From positions 1-64,000 of the forward strand of contig CAVORH010000003.1 of the NCBI GenBank assembly GCA_963698565.1: 64,000 nucleotides of DNA, in the 5' to 3' direction. Positions 18,370 to 25,411 of this stretch are shown here, in pieces. The notes under the pieces were generated by a model. The model saw nothing but the letters and a program-made list of their open reading frames with translations, did no database searches and was not told where the DNA came from. Source of the stretch: Sva-07 sp963698565. Lineage in GTDB: Bacteria > Actinomycetota > Acidimicrobiia > Acidimicrobiales > Ilumatobacteraceae. Position 1 is the stretch's first letter. Each line of letters opens with the position of its first letter. A program made the position numbers and the translations under genes.

Positions 18370-18400
18370 TGTGCCCGCCGGACTGGTTCCGGCGGGCACA
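18370..18400. terminator. Hairpin terminator between csbD-like and SpoIIE genes
   Basis: TGTGCCCGCCGG (18370-18381) and CCGGCGGGCACA (18389-18400) form a perfect 12-base-pair stem with a seven-base loop. It lies between two convergent genes and could stop transcription from both sides. There is no clear T run, as usual in high-GC actinobacteria. Confidence 0.75.
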
Positions 18401-18426
18401 TTCGCGCCCGAGGTGCCGTGGCCTGT

Positions 18427-19674
18427 TCAGTCGACCGTGATCGCGAGCACTGCGATGTCGTCGTCGTGCAGCCCGGTCGGATGGAGTCGACCGAGTACGT
18501 CGTCGACGAGACCGGCCGGTCGCTCGGCGTCGAGTGGGATCGCGTCGAGCAGTCGAGCGAAGTCCTCGTCGATGTCGTGGCCGCGCCGTTCGATCAGGCC
18601 GTCCGAGTAGAGCAGCACGGTGTCGCCTCGCTCCAACGTGCGAACACTCCGTTCGTAGGAAGCCCCGGTCTCGACCCCGAGTGGCGGTCCGTGGGTGTCC
18701 TCCAGCAGGTACGGAGCACCCGATGCCGGGATGATCACCGGATACGGATGGCCCGCATTCGTCCAGCTCAGCGCCCGCGTACTCGGGTCGTAGAGCACGA
18801 TGCACGCCGTGGCGAAGGTGGAGCTCAGCTTCGACAACGTCAGCGTGGTCAGATCGGCGATCCGGTTGGTCGGGTGTTCCTCGACGGCGTAGGCGAGCAC
18901 CACCGCCCTGATCCGCCCCATCTCACCCACGGCGGCCGTGCCGTGATGCGCGACGTCACCGATCACGAACAGCAGGTGGCCATCGGCGAGTTCGGTCGCG
19001 TTGAACCAGTCGCCTCCCGCTTCGGAGGTCTTCGCTGCGGTGAGATGGGCGGTGGCAGTGGTGACGCCGTTGAGCTGTGGGATCTCGAGATCGAGCAATG
19101 CCGCGTGGAGCGACTCGAACGCCTGGCGCTCCTCGACTGCTGACAGCACCCGGATGACCGCCTGTGTGGCGAGGTCCGCAATCGTCAGGAGCGCCAGTTG
19201 CTCGGCGGTGCCGAACTGCTGCGGTTGCTCATAGGTGAATCCGAGGGATCCGATCGGAAGCCCGTCGTGGAGGAGCGGGAGGACGACCCAGGCGTGATGT
19301 TGTGTGGGCTCGATCGTGTCCTGGAGATGCGGGTAGGCCTGCAGGAGACCGTCACGGTCGGGATAGAACGCCGGGGTCTGATCGGTCAGCGCGTCGGAGA
19401 TCGGGTCGAGCCCCGGTCGGATGTCGAAGTCGTTCCAGGCGGTGGTGATGTCGTCACCGAGATTGCGTTCGGAGATCATCTGCAGGCGGGTGCCCTGGAC
19501 GATCATCAGCGAACCGCCGGCGGCACCCGCTGCACCGACGCCGTCGGTCATCAACGCCCGGGCCACTTCGTCGACCGTGTGGATCCCGAGGAGTCGTGTC
19601 GAGAAGCTGCGCAGGCTCTGCAGCAGTATGAGTGGCGCCGAGAAGCGGGCATCGTCGGCGGAAGGTTGCGGCAC
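18427..19674 (-). CDS. GAF-domain SpoIIE/RsbU-type serine phosphatase
   Basis: About 415 residues if it starts at GTG 19674 (VPQPSADDARFSAPL); an upstream in-frame ATG at 19794 would overlap the divergent kinase gene. Residues ~20-180 form a GAF-like sensor (GVGAAGAAGGSLMIV; WVVLPLLHDGLPIGSLGFTYEQ). The rest is a PP2C-type SpoIIE domain: TSEAGGDWFN and VIGDVAHHGTAAVGEMGRIR with metal-binding aspartates, then WTNAGHPYPVI, GPPLGV, VLLYSDGLIERRG and HDDDIAVLAI. Such enzymes dephosphorylate STAS antagonists and so release the stress sigma factor. The divergent RsbW-like kinase, the sigma factor and a STAS protein all lie within 5 kb, so this is the likely activating input. The GAF ligand is unknown. 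Confidence 0.88.
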   Translation of the reverse strand: MPQPSADDARFSAPLILLQSLRSFSTRLLGIHTVDEVARALMTDGVGAAGAAGGSLMIVQGTRLQMISERNLGDDITTAWNDFDIRPGLDPISDALTDQTPAFYPDRDGLLQAYPHLQDTIEPTQHHAWVVLPLLHDGLPIGSLGFTYEQPQQFGTAEQLALLTIADLATQAVIRVLSAVEERQAFESLHAALLDLEIPQLNGVTTATAHLTAAKTSEAGGDWFNATELADGHLLFVIGDVAHHGTAAVGEMGRIRAVVLAYAVEEHPTNRIADLTTLTLSKLSSTFATACIVLYDPSTRALSWTNAGHPYPVIIPASGAPYLLEDTHGPPLGVETGASYERSVRTLERGDTVLLYSDGLIERRGHDIDEDFARLLDAIPLDAERPAGLVDDVLGRLHPTGLHDDDIAVLAITVD

Positions 19675-19735
19675 CGGGCAGAGTGTCCCAGGCGACGGCG
19701 CCGGCCACAACCGTCGGGTGCATGTCCAGCGGGAG

Positions 19736-19760
19736 GTTTGGTTCGCGACGGGTCGGTTAC
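19736..19760 (+). promoter_or_regulatory. SigB/SigF-type promoter, 9 bases from the start codon
   Basis: GTTT (19736-19739), 15 bases, GGTTAC (19755-19760; one change from GGGTAC), then nine bases to ATG 19770. At this distance the transcript would begin at or next to the start codon, so the mRNA is probably leaderless. Confidence 0.6.
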
Positions 19761-19769
19761 CGTTGTGGC

Positions 19770-20192
19770 ATGGAGGCGGCGGCCGGGTTGACATCGCACA
19801 TTCGCCACTTCGCCGCTGCGCCGGAGTCGATCGGAGCCGCTCGCGACCTGGTCCATGAGGCGGCGGCAGGCACCCAGCTCGATCCCACGACGGTCGCCGA
19901 CCTTCAGCTCGCAGTCAGCGAACTCGTCACCAATGCCGTCGTGCATGGCAACGGAGCCTCGATTGCCGTCGAGGTGACGATCGCACCCGACGTGGTCAAC
20001 TGCGCAGTGGCCGCCGACGGACAGACCCTGCCGGAGGTCTCGGCGTGGGTCGCACCGGTCGACGGGCGGTCCTCGGGGCGGGGTCTGGCGATCGTCCGTG
20101 CTCTCGCCGATGCGGTCGCCGTCGAGGTCGACGGCGACCGCATCCTGGTGCGCTGCACCTTCGAGCGACGTCTGAGCGTCACCGAGGGCTGA
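19770..20192 (+). CDS. RsbW-like anti-sigma factor / serine kinase (HATPase_c)
   Basis: 140 residues from ATG 19770. The ATP-binding fold of the RsbW/SpoIIAB family is visible: N box LQLAVSELVTNAVVHGNG (~50) with the Mg-binding Asn, and the G box GRSSGRGLAIVRALADAV (~105). Such kinases hold a sigma factor inactive and phosphorylate the STAS antagonist. It is divergent from the SpoIIE phosphatase and about 320 bases from a second kinase-like gene that is coupled to the sigma factor. There is no ribosome binding site, in keeping with a leaderless transcript from the SigB/SigF-like promoter nine bases upstream. Confidence 0.88.
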   Translation: MEAAAGLTSHIRHFAAAPESIGAARDLVHEAAAGTQLDPTTVADLQLAVSELVTNAVVHGNGASIAVEVTIAPDVVNCAVAADGQTLPEVSAWVAPVDGRSSGRGLAIVRALADAVAVEVDGDRILVRCTFERRLSVTEG

Positions 20193-20224
20193 GTGCACTG
20201 ACGATGGCGGGGTGGTCCGCCGTC

Positions 20225-20302
20225 TCAGACCCGCTTGGCGAGGTAGATGATCGCCAGGATGACCAGGATTGTCAGGAGGATGCCGCCGATGCCGTAGCCC
20301 AT
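20225..20302 (-). CDS. 25-residue single-helix membrane peptide
   Basis: ATG 20302 to TGA 20225 encodes MGYGIGGILLTILVILAI then IYLAKRV, a single hydrophobic helix with a positively charged end, predicted to sit in the cytoplasmic membrane. A GGAAAGGAA ribosome binding site precedes the start, and a SigB/SigF-like promoter on the same strand (20383-20359) reads toward it. Both make a real gene much more likely than chance. Small hydrophobic peptides like this are commonly stress-induced in bacteria. I do not recognise a named family. Confidence 0.7.
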   Translation of the reverse strand: MGYGIGGILLTILVILAIIYLAKRV

Positions 20303-20358
20303 GTTCGTGTTCCTTTCCAGGGTGCCCATGGCGCTGTCGCCGCGGATCAACGATGGCG

Positions 20359-20383
20359 GTACCCCGACCGACCGGTGTCAAAC
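20359..20383 (-). promoter_or_regulatory. SigB/SigF-type promoter for the small membrane peptide
   Basis: On the minus strand: GTTT (20383-20380), 15 bases, GGGTAC (20364-20359). The peptide start codon is about 56 bases downstream and has its own ribosome binding site, so this transcript has a leader. Confidence 0.72.
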
Positions 20384-20473
20384 CTGCGAGTGGGTTCATC
20401 GTCGAGGTCGACGTCGTGTGCCCGTCTGCACGGCGGCGCGATCGGCGCCGGTGACCGGGTGGTGTGGCAGCGG

Positions 20474-20499
20474 GTTTGCGCGTTCACCGCCACGGGTAG
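20474..20499 (+). promoter_or_regulatory. SigB/SigF-type promoter for the anti-sigma/sigma operon
   Basis: GTTT (20474-20477), 16 bases, GGGTAG (20494-20499), then exactly nine bases to ATG 20509. It would make the anti-sigma/sigma operon autoregulated by its own sigma factor, the usual arrangement for SigB and SigF. The transcript would be leaderless. Confidence 0.72.
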
Positions 20500-20508
20500 C
20501 GTGCCGCC

Positions 20509-20913
20509 ATGGAACCCCCCGAGGCGCCGACGTCGAACCCCGATCGGATCGAGATCACCGTTCCGCTCCGTGTGGAGTTCGCGTCGACGTTGAGGACGCT
20601 GATCGCGGCGATCGGCTCCGACGCCGGCTTCTCGGTGGACGAACTCGACGATCTCCGCCTGGCGCTCAGCGAGGTCTTCTCCGTGCTCGCCGACACCGCC
20701 CCCGCCGACGGGCGGGCCCGGGTGTCGTGCTCGCTCGCGCACCGCGAACTCTCCGTCACGGTCGCGGCGGACACGCCCGGTGTGTCGATCGTGCTCGACG
20801 ACCTTGCGACGAGCATCCTCGAATCGGTCACCGATGCCGTCACGGTCGGTGCGGTTGCCGTCACGTTCTCCAAGCGAAGTGCCGAGCTGGCCGAAGCACC
20901 TCCCACGCCATGA
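20509..20913 (+). CDS. Anti-sigma factor, divergent RsbW/UsfX-like HATPase
   Basis: 134 residues from ATG 20509. The fold resembles RsbW: ITVPLRVEFASTLRTLIAAI at the start and LDDLRLALSEVFSVLADTAP in the N-box position (~45). Unlike the neighbouring kinase at 19770, the N box lacks the Asn that binds magnesium (SEVFSVL rather than SELVTNA), and the G box is hard to see, so ATP binding may be weak or lost, as in some actinobacterial SigF anti-sigma factors. The stop overlaps the sigma factor start (ATGA, 20910-20913), which marks it as the cognate anti-sigma factor. Transcription probably starts at the SigB/SigF-like promoter nine bases upstream. Confidence 0.82.
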   Translation: MEPPEAPTSNPDRIEITVPLRVEFASTLRTLIAAIGSDAGFSVDELDDLRLALSEVFSVLADTAPADGRARVSCSLAHRELSVTVAADTPGVSIVLDDLATSILESVTDAVTVGAVAVTFSKRSAELAEAPPTP

Positions 20914-21857
20914 GCGACGCGTCCGCACGGGACGACGAACTCGCGCTGTTCCGGGAGTTCGCTACGACCGGGCAGCGGTCGGTGCGCAACCGGCTCGTCG
21001 AGCGGCACATGGGCCTCGCCGCGCACATCGCCAACCGCTACCGACGCGCGAACCTGAGTGACGACGATCTCAGGCAGGTCGCCATGGTCGGCCTCGTCAA
21101 GGCCGTCGACCGGTTCGACCCCGAGTACGGCGGATCGTTCTCTTCGTTCGCCGGACCGACGATCGAAGGAGAGATCAAGCGTCATTTCCGCGATCGTTCG
21201 TGGACCGTCCGCGTGCCCCGGAGTGCGAAGGAGTTGCATCTCCAGGTCCGACGAGCATCCGACGAACTCTCCCAGGCGAGCGGGCGCTCGCCGTCGGTCG
21301 ACGAGATCGCACGACACCTCGGTGTCGATCGGGACGATGTCCTGCGTGGCCTCTCGGCCGGTGCCGCCTACACCGTCGGAACGATCGATGCGAGTTCCGC
21401 TGCCGACGACTCCGAAGTGGCTGCGGATCGTCGAGCTGTGCTCGCCACGGTCGACGCGGGCTTCGAGGACACCGAGAACCGGCAGGTGATCGGCGAGCTG
21501 CTCGATCGGCTCCCCGAGCGCGAGCGCGAGATCGTTCGGCTCCGCTTCTACGAGCGGATGTCACAGTCGGAGATCGGTGATGCGGTCGGCATCTCACAGA
21601 TGCATGTGTCGAGGCTTCTGCGCCGGTCGTTCGACCAGATGCGCGAGTGGCTCGACAAGCCGACCATTCACGATGATGCCAGCGCTGCCGTCGCGCGTGG
21701 AATAGACGACGCCGAGGATCTCCCCGACCGTGGGGAACGGCCACATCGACCGCGCAAGACGATCGACGGTCAAGTCACCGTCGATCGCCGTGACCAACGC
21801 GGCTGCCAAATCGTCGAAACCCGCTCCGATGCCATGCGCAGCGACCACGGTGTGTGA
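20910..21857 (+). CDS. SigB/SigF-type group 3 RNA polymerase sigma factor
   Basis: 315 residues as written. Region 2 is clear (NRLVERHMGLAAHIANRY; DDLRQVAMVGLVKAVDRFD; FSSFAGPTIEGEIKRHFRD), as are region 3 (SWTVRVPRSAKEL; GRSPSVDEIARHLGV) and region 4 (LLDRLPEREREIVRLRFYER then MSQSEIGDAVGISQMHVSRL). These match stress and sporulation sigma factors of the SigB/SigF class. The family usually ends soon after region 4, about residue 252 (REWLDKPT); the last ~60 residues lie antisense to the convergent oxidoreductase and look non-family. A coupled anti-sigma factor precedes it, and eight matching promoters lie within 7.5 kb, so this protein is their likely reader. Confidence 0.93.
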   Translation: MSDASARDDELALFREFATTGQRSVRNRLVERHMGLAAHIANRYRRANLSDDDLRQVAMVGLVKAVDRFDPEYGGSFSSFAGPTIEGEIKRHFRDRSWTVRVPRSAKELHLQVRRASDELSQASGRSPSVDEIARHLGVDRDDVLRGLSAGAAYTVGTIDASSAADDSEVAADRRAVLATVDAGFEDTENRQVIGELLDRLPEREREIVRLRFYERMSQSEIGDAVGISQMHVSRLLRRSFDQMREWLDKPTIHDDASAAVARGIDDAEDLPDRGERPHRPRKTIDGQVTVDRRDQRGCQIVETRSDAMRSDHGV

Positions 21858-23054
21858 CTCGCGATCGACGGCGATCGCCAGGAAGCCGTCGACCAGTTCG
21901 TCGGTGGTCCAGCGAGGCGTCTCGCTCAGGCGTGCCGTCGACCACAGCACGTCATCGTCGGACAGCTGAGCGGGCGTCGGGCCGATCGTGAGGATCGGTG
22001 GGTCGGTGAACACGCACGCCGGCGTGACCACCTCGTCGAATCCTCTTGTTCCGTCGCCGCAGATCGTGGCGGCCGCCACTCGTGCCTGGTGGTTCGCGAG
22101 ATGGGTGTACGCCCCGAATCCGGCGACGTCGCCGATCGCCCACAGCGATCCCGCACCCTCGACGCGACCGGACCGGCCGACCCGCAGCTGGTCGGGATCG
22201 ATGCCGACGTTCTCCAGTCCGAGGCCCCCGGTTCTCGGTCGGGTCCCGGTGGCGATCAGCAACCGGTCGGTGTCGACGCTGGCGCCGGTCTCCAGCGTGG
22301 TTCGGACGCCACCGCCGCGTCGCTCGACACGGTCGATCGCAAGGCCTCGGCCAACTCGGACGCCGGCCGCGCGCAACGCATCGTCGACGATCTCGCCGAT
22401 CTCGGGCGGCAGCTCGTCGAACGCAGTCGGGGCTGCGTCGAGCAGATGGACCTCGGTTCCGAAACGGGTGAAGATCGTTGCGAGCTCGCAGCCGATCACC
22501 CCGCCGCCCACGATGGCCAGGCGGGTGGGACGTTCGCGGGCCGTCATCGCATCGGCACTCGTCCAGCAACGATCACCGAGCTCGTCGAGCCCGGTGATCG
22601 GCGGGCGGATCGCCTCGGATCCCGTGGCGATGACGATCTCGTCGGCGACGTAGCGCTGTGATCCCGCCTCGATCGTCCGCTCCGCAACGAGGTGCGCCGC
22701 CGACCGGACGAGGACGACGCCGCTGCGTTCGAGTTCCGCGGCATGGCCGGCGTCGTCGAGGTGCTCGACGACGTCGAAGCGGCGCCGGACTGCGTCGGGC
22801 CACGCCCGACCGATCGCTGCGTCGTGCAGCATCGCCTTGGTGGGCATGCAGGCCAGATACGGACACTCGCCGCCGACCAGTGCGGGTTCGAACACCACCA
22901 CACTGCGGCCTCTCGAGACGAGCTCCGACGCCAGCGTCTCGCCGGCACTTCCGCCACCGATGACGGCGACATCGAATCGGCGTGGAGTGTTCTCGTGGAG
23001 GGCGGCGTCGGTGTCGTTCATGTCGGGGAGGTTCATGTCATGAGCGAACTGCAT
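21594..23054 (-). CDS. FAD-dependent pyridine nucleotide-disulfide oxidoreductase (MerA/Lpd-like)
   Basis: About 486 residues from ATG 23054 (MQFAHDMNLPDMNDTD); ATG 23036 or 23021 are alternatives. FAD-binding GGGSAGETLAS (~35), a redox-active pair in GGECPYLACMPTK (Cys-X4-Cys, ~60), NAD(P)-binding IVGGGVIGCELATIF (~190), the second FAD motif LWAIGDVAGFGAYTHLA (~315), and a C-terminal dimer domain with WPFPTVGEILGVVYS are present. The group includes dihydrolipoamide dehydrogenase, mercuric reductase and related disulfide reductases; there is no N-terminal metal-binding domain and the exact substrate is unclear. A SigB/SigF-like promoter sits 13 bases upstream. The 3' end overlaps the convergent sigma factor by 264 bases. 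Confidence 0.88.
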   Translation of the reverse strand: MQFAHDMNLPDMNDTDAALHENTPRRFDVAVIGGGSAGETLASELVSRGRSVVVFEPALVGGECPYLACMPTKAMLHDAAIGRAWPDAVRRRFDVVEHLDDAGHAAELERSGVVLVRSAAHLVAERTIEAGSQRYVADEIVIATGSEAIRPPITGLDELGDRCWTSADAMTARERPTRLAIVGGGVIGCELATIFTRFGTEVHLLDAAPTAFDELPPEIGEIVDDALRAAGVRVGRGLAIDRVERRGGGVRTTLETGASVDTDRLLIATGTRPRTGGLGLENVGIDPDQLRVGRSGRVEGAGSLWAIGDVAGFGAYTHLANHQARVAAATICGDGTRGFDEVVTPACVFTDPPILTIGPTPAQLSDDDVLWSTARLSETPRWTTDELVDGFLAIAVDRESHTVVAAHGIGAGFDDLAAALVTAIDGDLTVDRLARSMWPFPTVGEILGVVYSTRDGSAGIIVNGRLVEPLAHLVERPAQKPRHMHL

Positions 23055-23067
23055 GACGTCGGTGTTC

Positions 23068-23093
23068 GTACCCGTCGGCGAACGGGCCGAAAC
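23068..23093 (-). promoter_or_regulatory. SigB/SigF-type promoter for the disulfide oxidoreductase
   Basis: On the minus strand: GTTT (23093-23090), 16 bases, GGGTAC (23073-23068), then 13 bases to ATG 23054. It is back to back with the dps promoter, whose GTTT starts at 23102, so one short region drives two stress genes in opposite directions. Confidence 0.72.
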
Positions 23094-23101
23094 CATTTCA
23101 C

Positions 23102-23127
23102 GTTTCCGATCGTCACCGTTCGGGTAC
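23102..23127 (+). promoter_or_regulatory. SigB/SigF-type promoter for dps, 9 bases from the start codon
   Basis: GTTT (23102-23105), 16 bases, GGGTAC (23122-23127), nine bases, ATG 23137. This is the cleanest example of the leaderless stress promoter in the window, in front of a gene that SigB-type factors control in many bacteria. Confidence 0.78.
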
Positions 23128-23136
23128 TTCGATCGT

Positions 23137-23709
23137 ATGAGCAACAACACCCTCACCGAACACGACCGCCACGACTCCACCGACCCGGGCTCCGTCAACA
23201 CGACGATCGCCGGGATGTCCGAGGCCTCGACCACCGAGGCGATCGTGACGCTCCAGGATCGACTCGTGTCCACGCTCGATCTCCAGCTGACGCTGAAGCA
23301 CATCCACTGGAACGTGGTCGGCATGAACTTCATCGCCATCCACGAGATGCTCGATCCTCAGGTCGACGCCGTCCGTCTCCAGTCCGACGAGCTCGCGGAA
23401 CGCATCGCAACCCTGGGCGGCGAGCCGCACGGCACGCCGGGTGCGATCACCGCTGGTCGGACGTGGCCGGACTACGACATCGACCGGGCCCCCACGGTGC
23501 AGCACCTCGTCGCGCTGGACAACGTGTATTCGGGCGTGATCGCCGATCATCGGCGGGCGCAGCAGCGGCTCGCCGAACTGGATCCGGTGTCCGACGATCT
23601 GATCGTCGGCCACTTGCGTGACCTCGAGCAGTTCCAGTGGTTCGTCCGTTCGCACCTCAAGGACGCAACGGGCGATGTGGTGCATCGCACGACCTTCGAC
23701 AAGAGCTGA
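23137..23709 (+). CDS. dps: Dps-family DNA-protection/ferritin-like protein
   Basis: 190 residues from ATG 23137, which the promoter spacing also supports. The inter-subunit ferroxidase motif is visible: LTLKHIHWNVVGMNFIAIHEMLD with the first His, then QVDAVRLQSDELAERIATLG with the Asp and Glu ligands. An N-terminal tail of about 25 polar residues precedes the four-helix bundle and could bind DNA. Dps dodecamers store iron using H2O2 and protect DNA under stress. It is divergent from a flavin disulfide reductase and both have SigB/SigF-like promoters. A 40-base perfect palindrome ends the transcript. Confidence 0.94.
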   Translation: MSNNTLTEHDRHDSTDPGSVNTTIAGMSEASTTEAIVTLQDRLVSTLDLQLTLKHIHWNVVGMNFIAIHEMLDPQVDAVRLQSDELAERIATLGGEPHGTPGAITAGRTWPDYDIDRAPTVQHLVALDNVYSGVIADHRRAQQRLAELDPVSDDLIVGHLRDLEQFQWFVRSHLKDATGDVVHRTTFDKS

Positions 23710-23731
23710 CCGCACCAGGTCCCCGACGAGT

Positions 23732-23771
23732 GGGTGGCCGAGTTCACCCGATCGGGTGAACTCGGCCACCC
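23732..23771. terminator. Forty-base perfect palindrome after dps
   Basis: GGGTGGCCGAGTTCACCCGA is followed at once by its exact reverse complement (23752-23771). The stem could reach 18 base pairs with a GATC turn. Its place 22 bases after the dps stop and 40 before the next start codon fits a strong factor-independent terminator. The perfect symmetry also allows a protein-binding role. Confidence 0.8.
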
Positions 23772-23810
23772 CTGCGACAGACCCCGTCGGTTATCAGTAC
23801 GATCCACCGG

Positions 23811-24116
23811 ATGTCAGACCGCCTGGTGATCGTCGAAAGCGAGCCGCACTCGGTTGCGCTCCGGGGCGAGATCGATGCACATTCCGCTCCCGCGCTGGTC
23901 GCTCGATTCGAACCGCTTCCGCCCGGCGATGACGATGTCGTCATCGACATGGCCGCGGTGACGTTCATGGATTCCAGTGGGCTTCGTGTGCTCATCGATC
24001 TGCACGAGCGGCTGAACGCATCGTCGCGTCGCCTGGTGATCGACTCGCCGAGCCAGCCCGTGACCCGGCTGCTGGAAGTCGCCGGCCTCGCCGATCACTT
24101 CACGATCGGTCGCTGA
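23811..24116 (+). CDS. STAS-domain anti-anti-sigma factor (RsbV-like)
   Basis: 101 residues from ATG 23811 (MSDRLVIVESEPHSVAL). The STAS fold is complete: a GEIDAHSAPAL start, the central VVIDMAAVTFMDSSGLRVLIDL with the conserved phosphorylatable Ser in MDSSG (~58), and VTRLLEVAGLADHF at the end. Such proteins bind RsbW-type kinases when unphosphorylated and so free the sigma factor; the kinase inactivates them by phosphorylation and a SpoIIE phosphatase restores them. All partners are nearby, so it completes the partner-switching set. No SigB/SigF-like promoter is obvious in front of it. Confidence 0.92.
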   Translation: MSDRLVIVESEPHSVALRGEIDAHSAPALVARFEPLPPGDDDVVIDMAAVTFMDSSGLRVLIDLHERLNASSRRLVIDSPSQPVTRLLEVAGLADHFTIGR

Positions 24117-24144
24117 ACCAGGATCGAGTCGAAGCCCGGTTGCG

Positions 24145-24169
24145 GTTTGGGCAACGCCCGATCGGGAAC
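24145..24169 (+). promoter_or_regulatory. SigB/SigF-type promoter, 9 bases from the start codon
   Basis: GTTT (24145-24148), 15 bases, GGGAAC (24164-24169), nine bases, ATG 24179. GGGAAC is the common alternative form of the stress -10 element. Confidence 0.7.
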
Positions 24170-24178
24170 GCTCATTCC

Positions 24179-24754
24179 ATGAGTCACACCGACACCACCA
24201 ACCGAGCAGACACCGAATCGTTCGATGGCCGCGTCGACCAGACGCTGGCGGCAGCGCTCGAAGGGGTGGGCCGCGTGGCGATCGCCACCGACGACTCCGA
24301 CGAAGCGCTCGCCCACGTGCGCCGAGTGGTCCTGGGTCTGGCCCGGACGTTCGGCTTCGACGTCGTGCTGTACGACCGATCACACGAGCGTTGGACCGAC
24401 CATCCTCATCCCAAGGGTCCGGTGACCGCCGACGAGCTCGAGGGAACCGACCGTGATCACCTGGTTCACCAGCTCCGCGATTTCGAAGCGGCGGGAGTGG
24501 GCGCGACCGCGTGGCTGGCCACCGTGCCTGCGCTGACGGCGATGCTCGACGTGCTGCAGTCCCTCGATGTCGATGCCGTGATGCTGCCGGAGTCGCTCGA
24601 TGAGCCGAAGTTGATGGATCGACTGCAGATCGGCTCGACGCCGCCCGCCATGGTGCAACGGATCGCAGAACTCAACATGCAGCGCCCCCCATTGGTGTTC
24701 CAGGTGCCGGTGTCCGGGCCGATCACTGTCGTCGACGCCGAAGTCGGAGACTGA
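24179..24754 (+). CDS. Universal-stress-like protein, function unassigned
   Basis: 191 residues from ATG 24179 (MSHTDTTNRADTESF). The middle has an alternating strand-helix pattern like a nucleotide-binding stress domain: RVAIATDDSDEALAHVRRVV, FGFDVVLYDRSHERW, DVDAVMLPESLDEP and a VFQVPVSGPITVVDAEVGD end. Sequence conservation with classical UspA (the G-X2-G-X9-G motif) is not seen, so the family call is loose. It is driven by a leaderless SigB/SigF-like promoter and converges, with three bases between, on a LuxR-type regulator that has the same promoter type. Confidence 0.6.
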   Translation: MSHTDTTNRADTESFDGRVDQTLAAALEGVGRVAIATDDSDEALAHVRRVVLGLARTFGFDVVLYDRSHERWTDHPHPKGPVTADELEGTDRDHLVHQLRDFEAAGVGATAWLATVPALTAMLDVLQSLDVDAVMLPESLDEPKLMDRLQIGSTPPAMVQRIAELNMQRPPLVFQVPVSGPITVVDAEVGD

Positions 24755-24757
24755 CCG

Positions 24758-25402
24758 TCAGGCACCGCCTGCCGGCGCAGCGGCCCATCGTCGGCCGGCG
24801 GGCGGTGCCACTCCGAACCGCTCGGCCTCGAGGGCTGCGCGGGTGCGGTTGGTGACCTCCAGCTTCGCGAAGAGACGCCGAACATGTGTCTTGACCGTGT
24901 CGACCGAGAGGTAGAGCTCCGCAGCGATCTCGCGATTCGATGCGCCCTGCGCGAGCAGCGCCAGCACCTCCCGCTCCCGTTCGGACAGCACGGTGGGCGC
25001 ATCGTCGTCGGCCGTCTCGTCGATCCCGACGGGCTCGCCCCGGTCGATGCGCTCGAGGGCCTCCACCAGCCTGACGCCCGTCTCGGACTTGAGGATCACG
25101 CCGTCCACCCGTAGGGCGGTGGCGTCGTCGAGAAAGGCCGCCGGCGCATCCCAGGTGTACAACACGACCTTGTCGATGGCGTGGTCAGCGAGCATCTCGC
25201 GTACCCGGCCGAGCGTGTGCCGCCGTCCGGCGAACGTGTCGAACAGCGCGATGTCGCACGAGCTGTCCGGCGTGTCGCCGGCGATGGTCTCGACCACGCG
25301 GATGCGATCGGCGAACGGCTCGAGCATCACTCGCAGGCCCTCGACGATGATCTCGTAGTCGTTGACCAGGGCGACCCTGATCGGAGCGTCGGGTGCGGCC
25401 AT
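24758..25402 (-). CDS. LuxR/NarL-family response regulator
   Basis: About 214 residues from ATG 25402 (MAAPDAPIRVALVNDY); the promoter position favours this start over ATG 25435. The N-terminal ~120 residues are a receiver domain with a phosphorylatable Asp in IALFDTFAG, Thr in VVLYTW and Lys in VILKSE, though the acidic pocket is reduced (VNDYE instead of two adjacent Asp). The C-terminal LuxR DNA-binding domain is strong: LSEREREVLALLAQGASNRE then AAELYLSVDTVKTHVRRLF. No histidine kinase is adjacent. A GTTT-N16-GGGAAC promoter nine bases upstream places it under the stress sigma factor. Confidence 0.88.
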   Translation of the reverse strand: MAAPDAPIRVALVNDYEIIVEGLRVMLEPFADRIRVVETIAGDTPDSSCDIALFDTFAGRRHTLGRVREMLADHAIDKVVLYTWDAPAAFLDDATALRVDGVILKSETGVRLVEALERIDRGEPVGIDETADDDAPTVLSEREREVLALLAQGASNREIAAELYLSVDTVKTHVRRLFAKLEVTNRTRAALEAERFGVAPPAGRRWAAAPAGGA

Positions 25403-25411
25403 GTCAGCACC

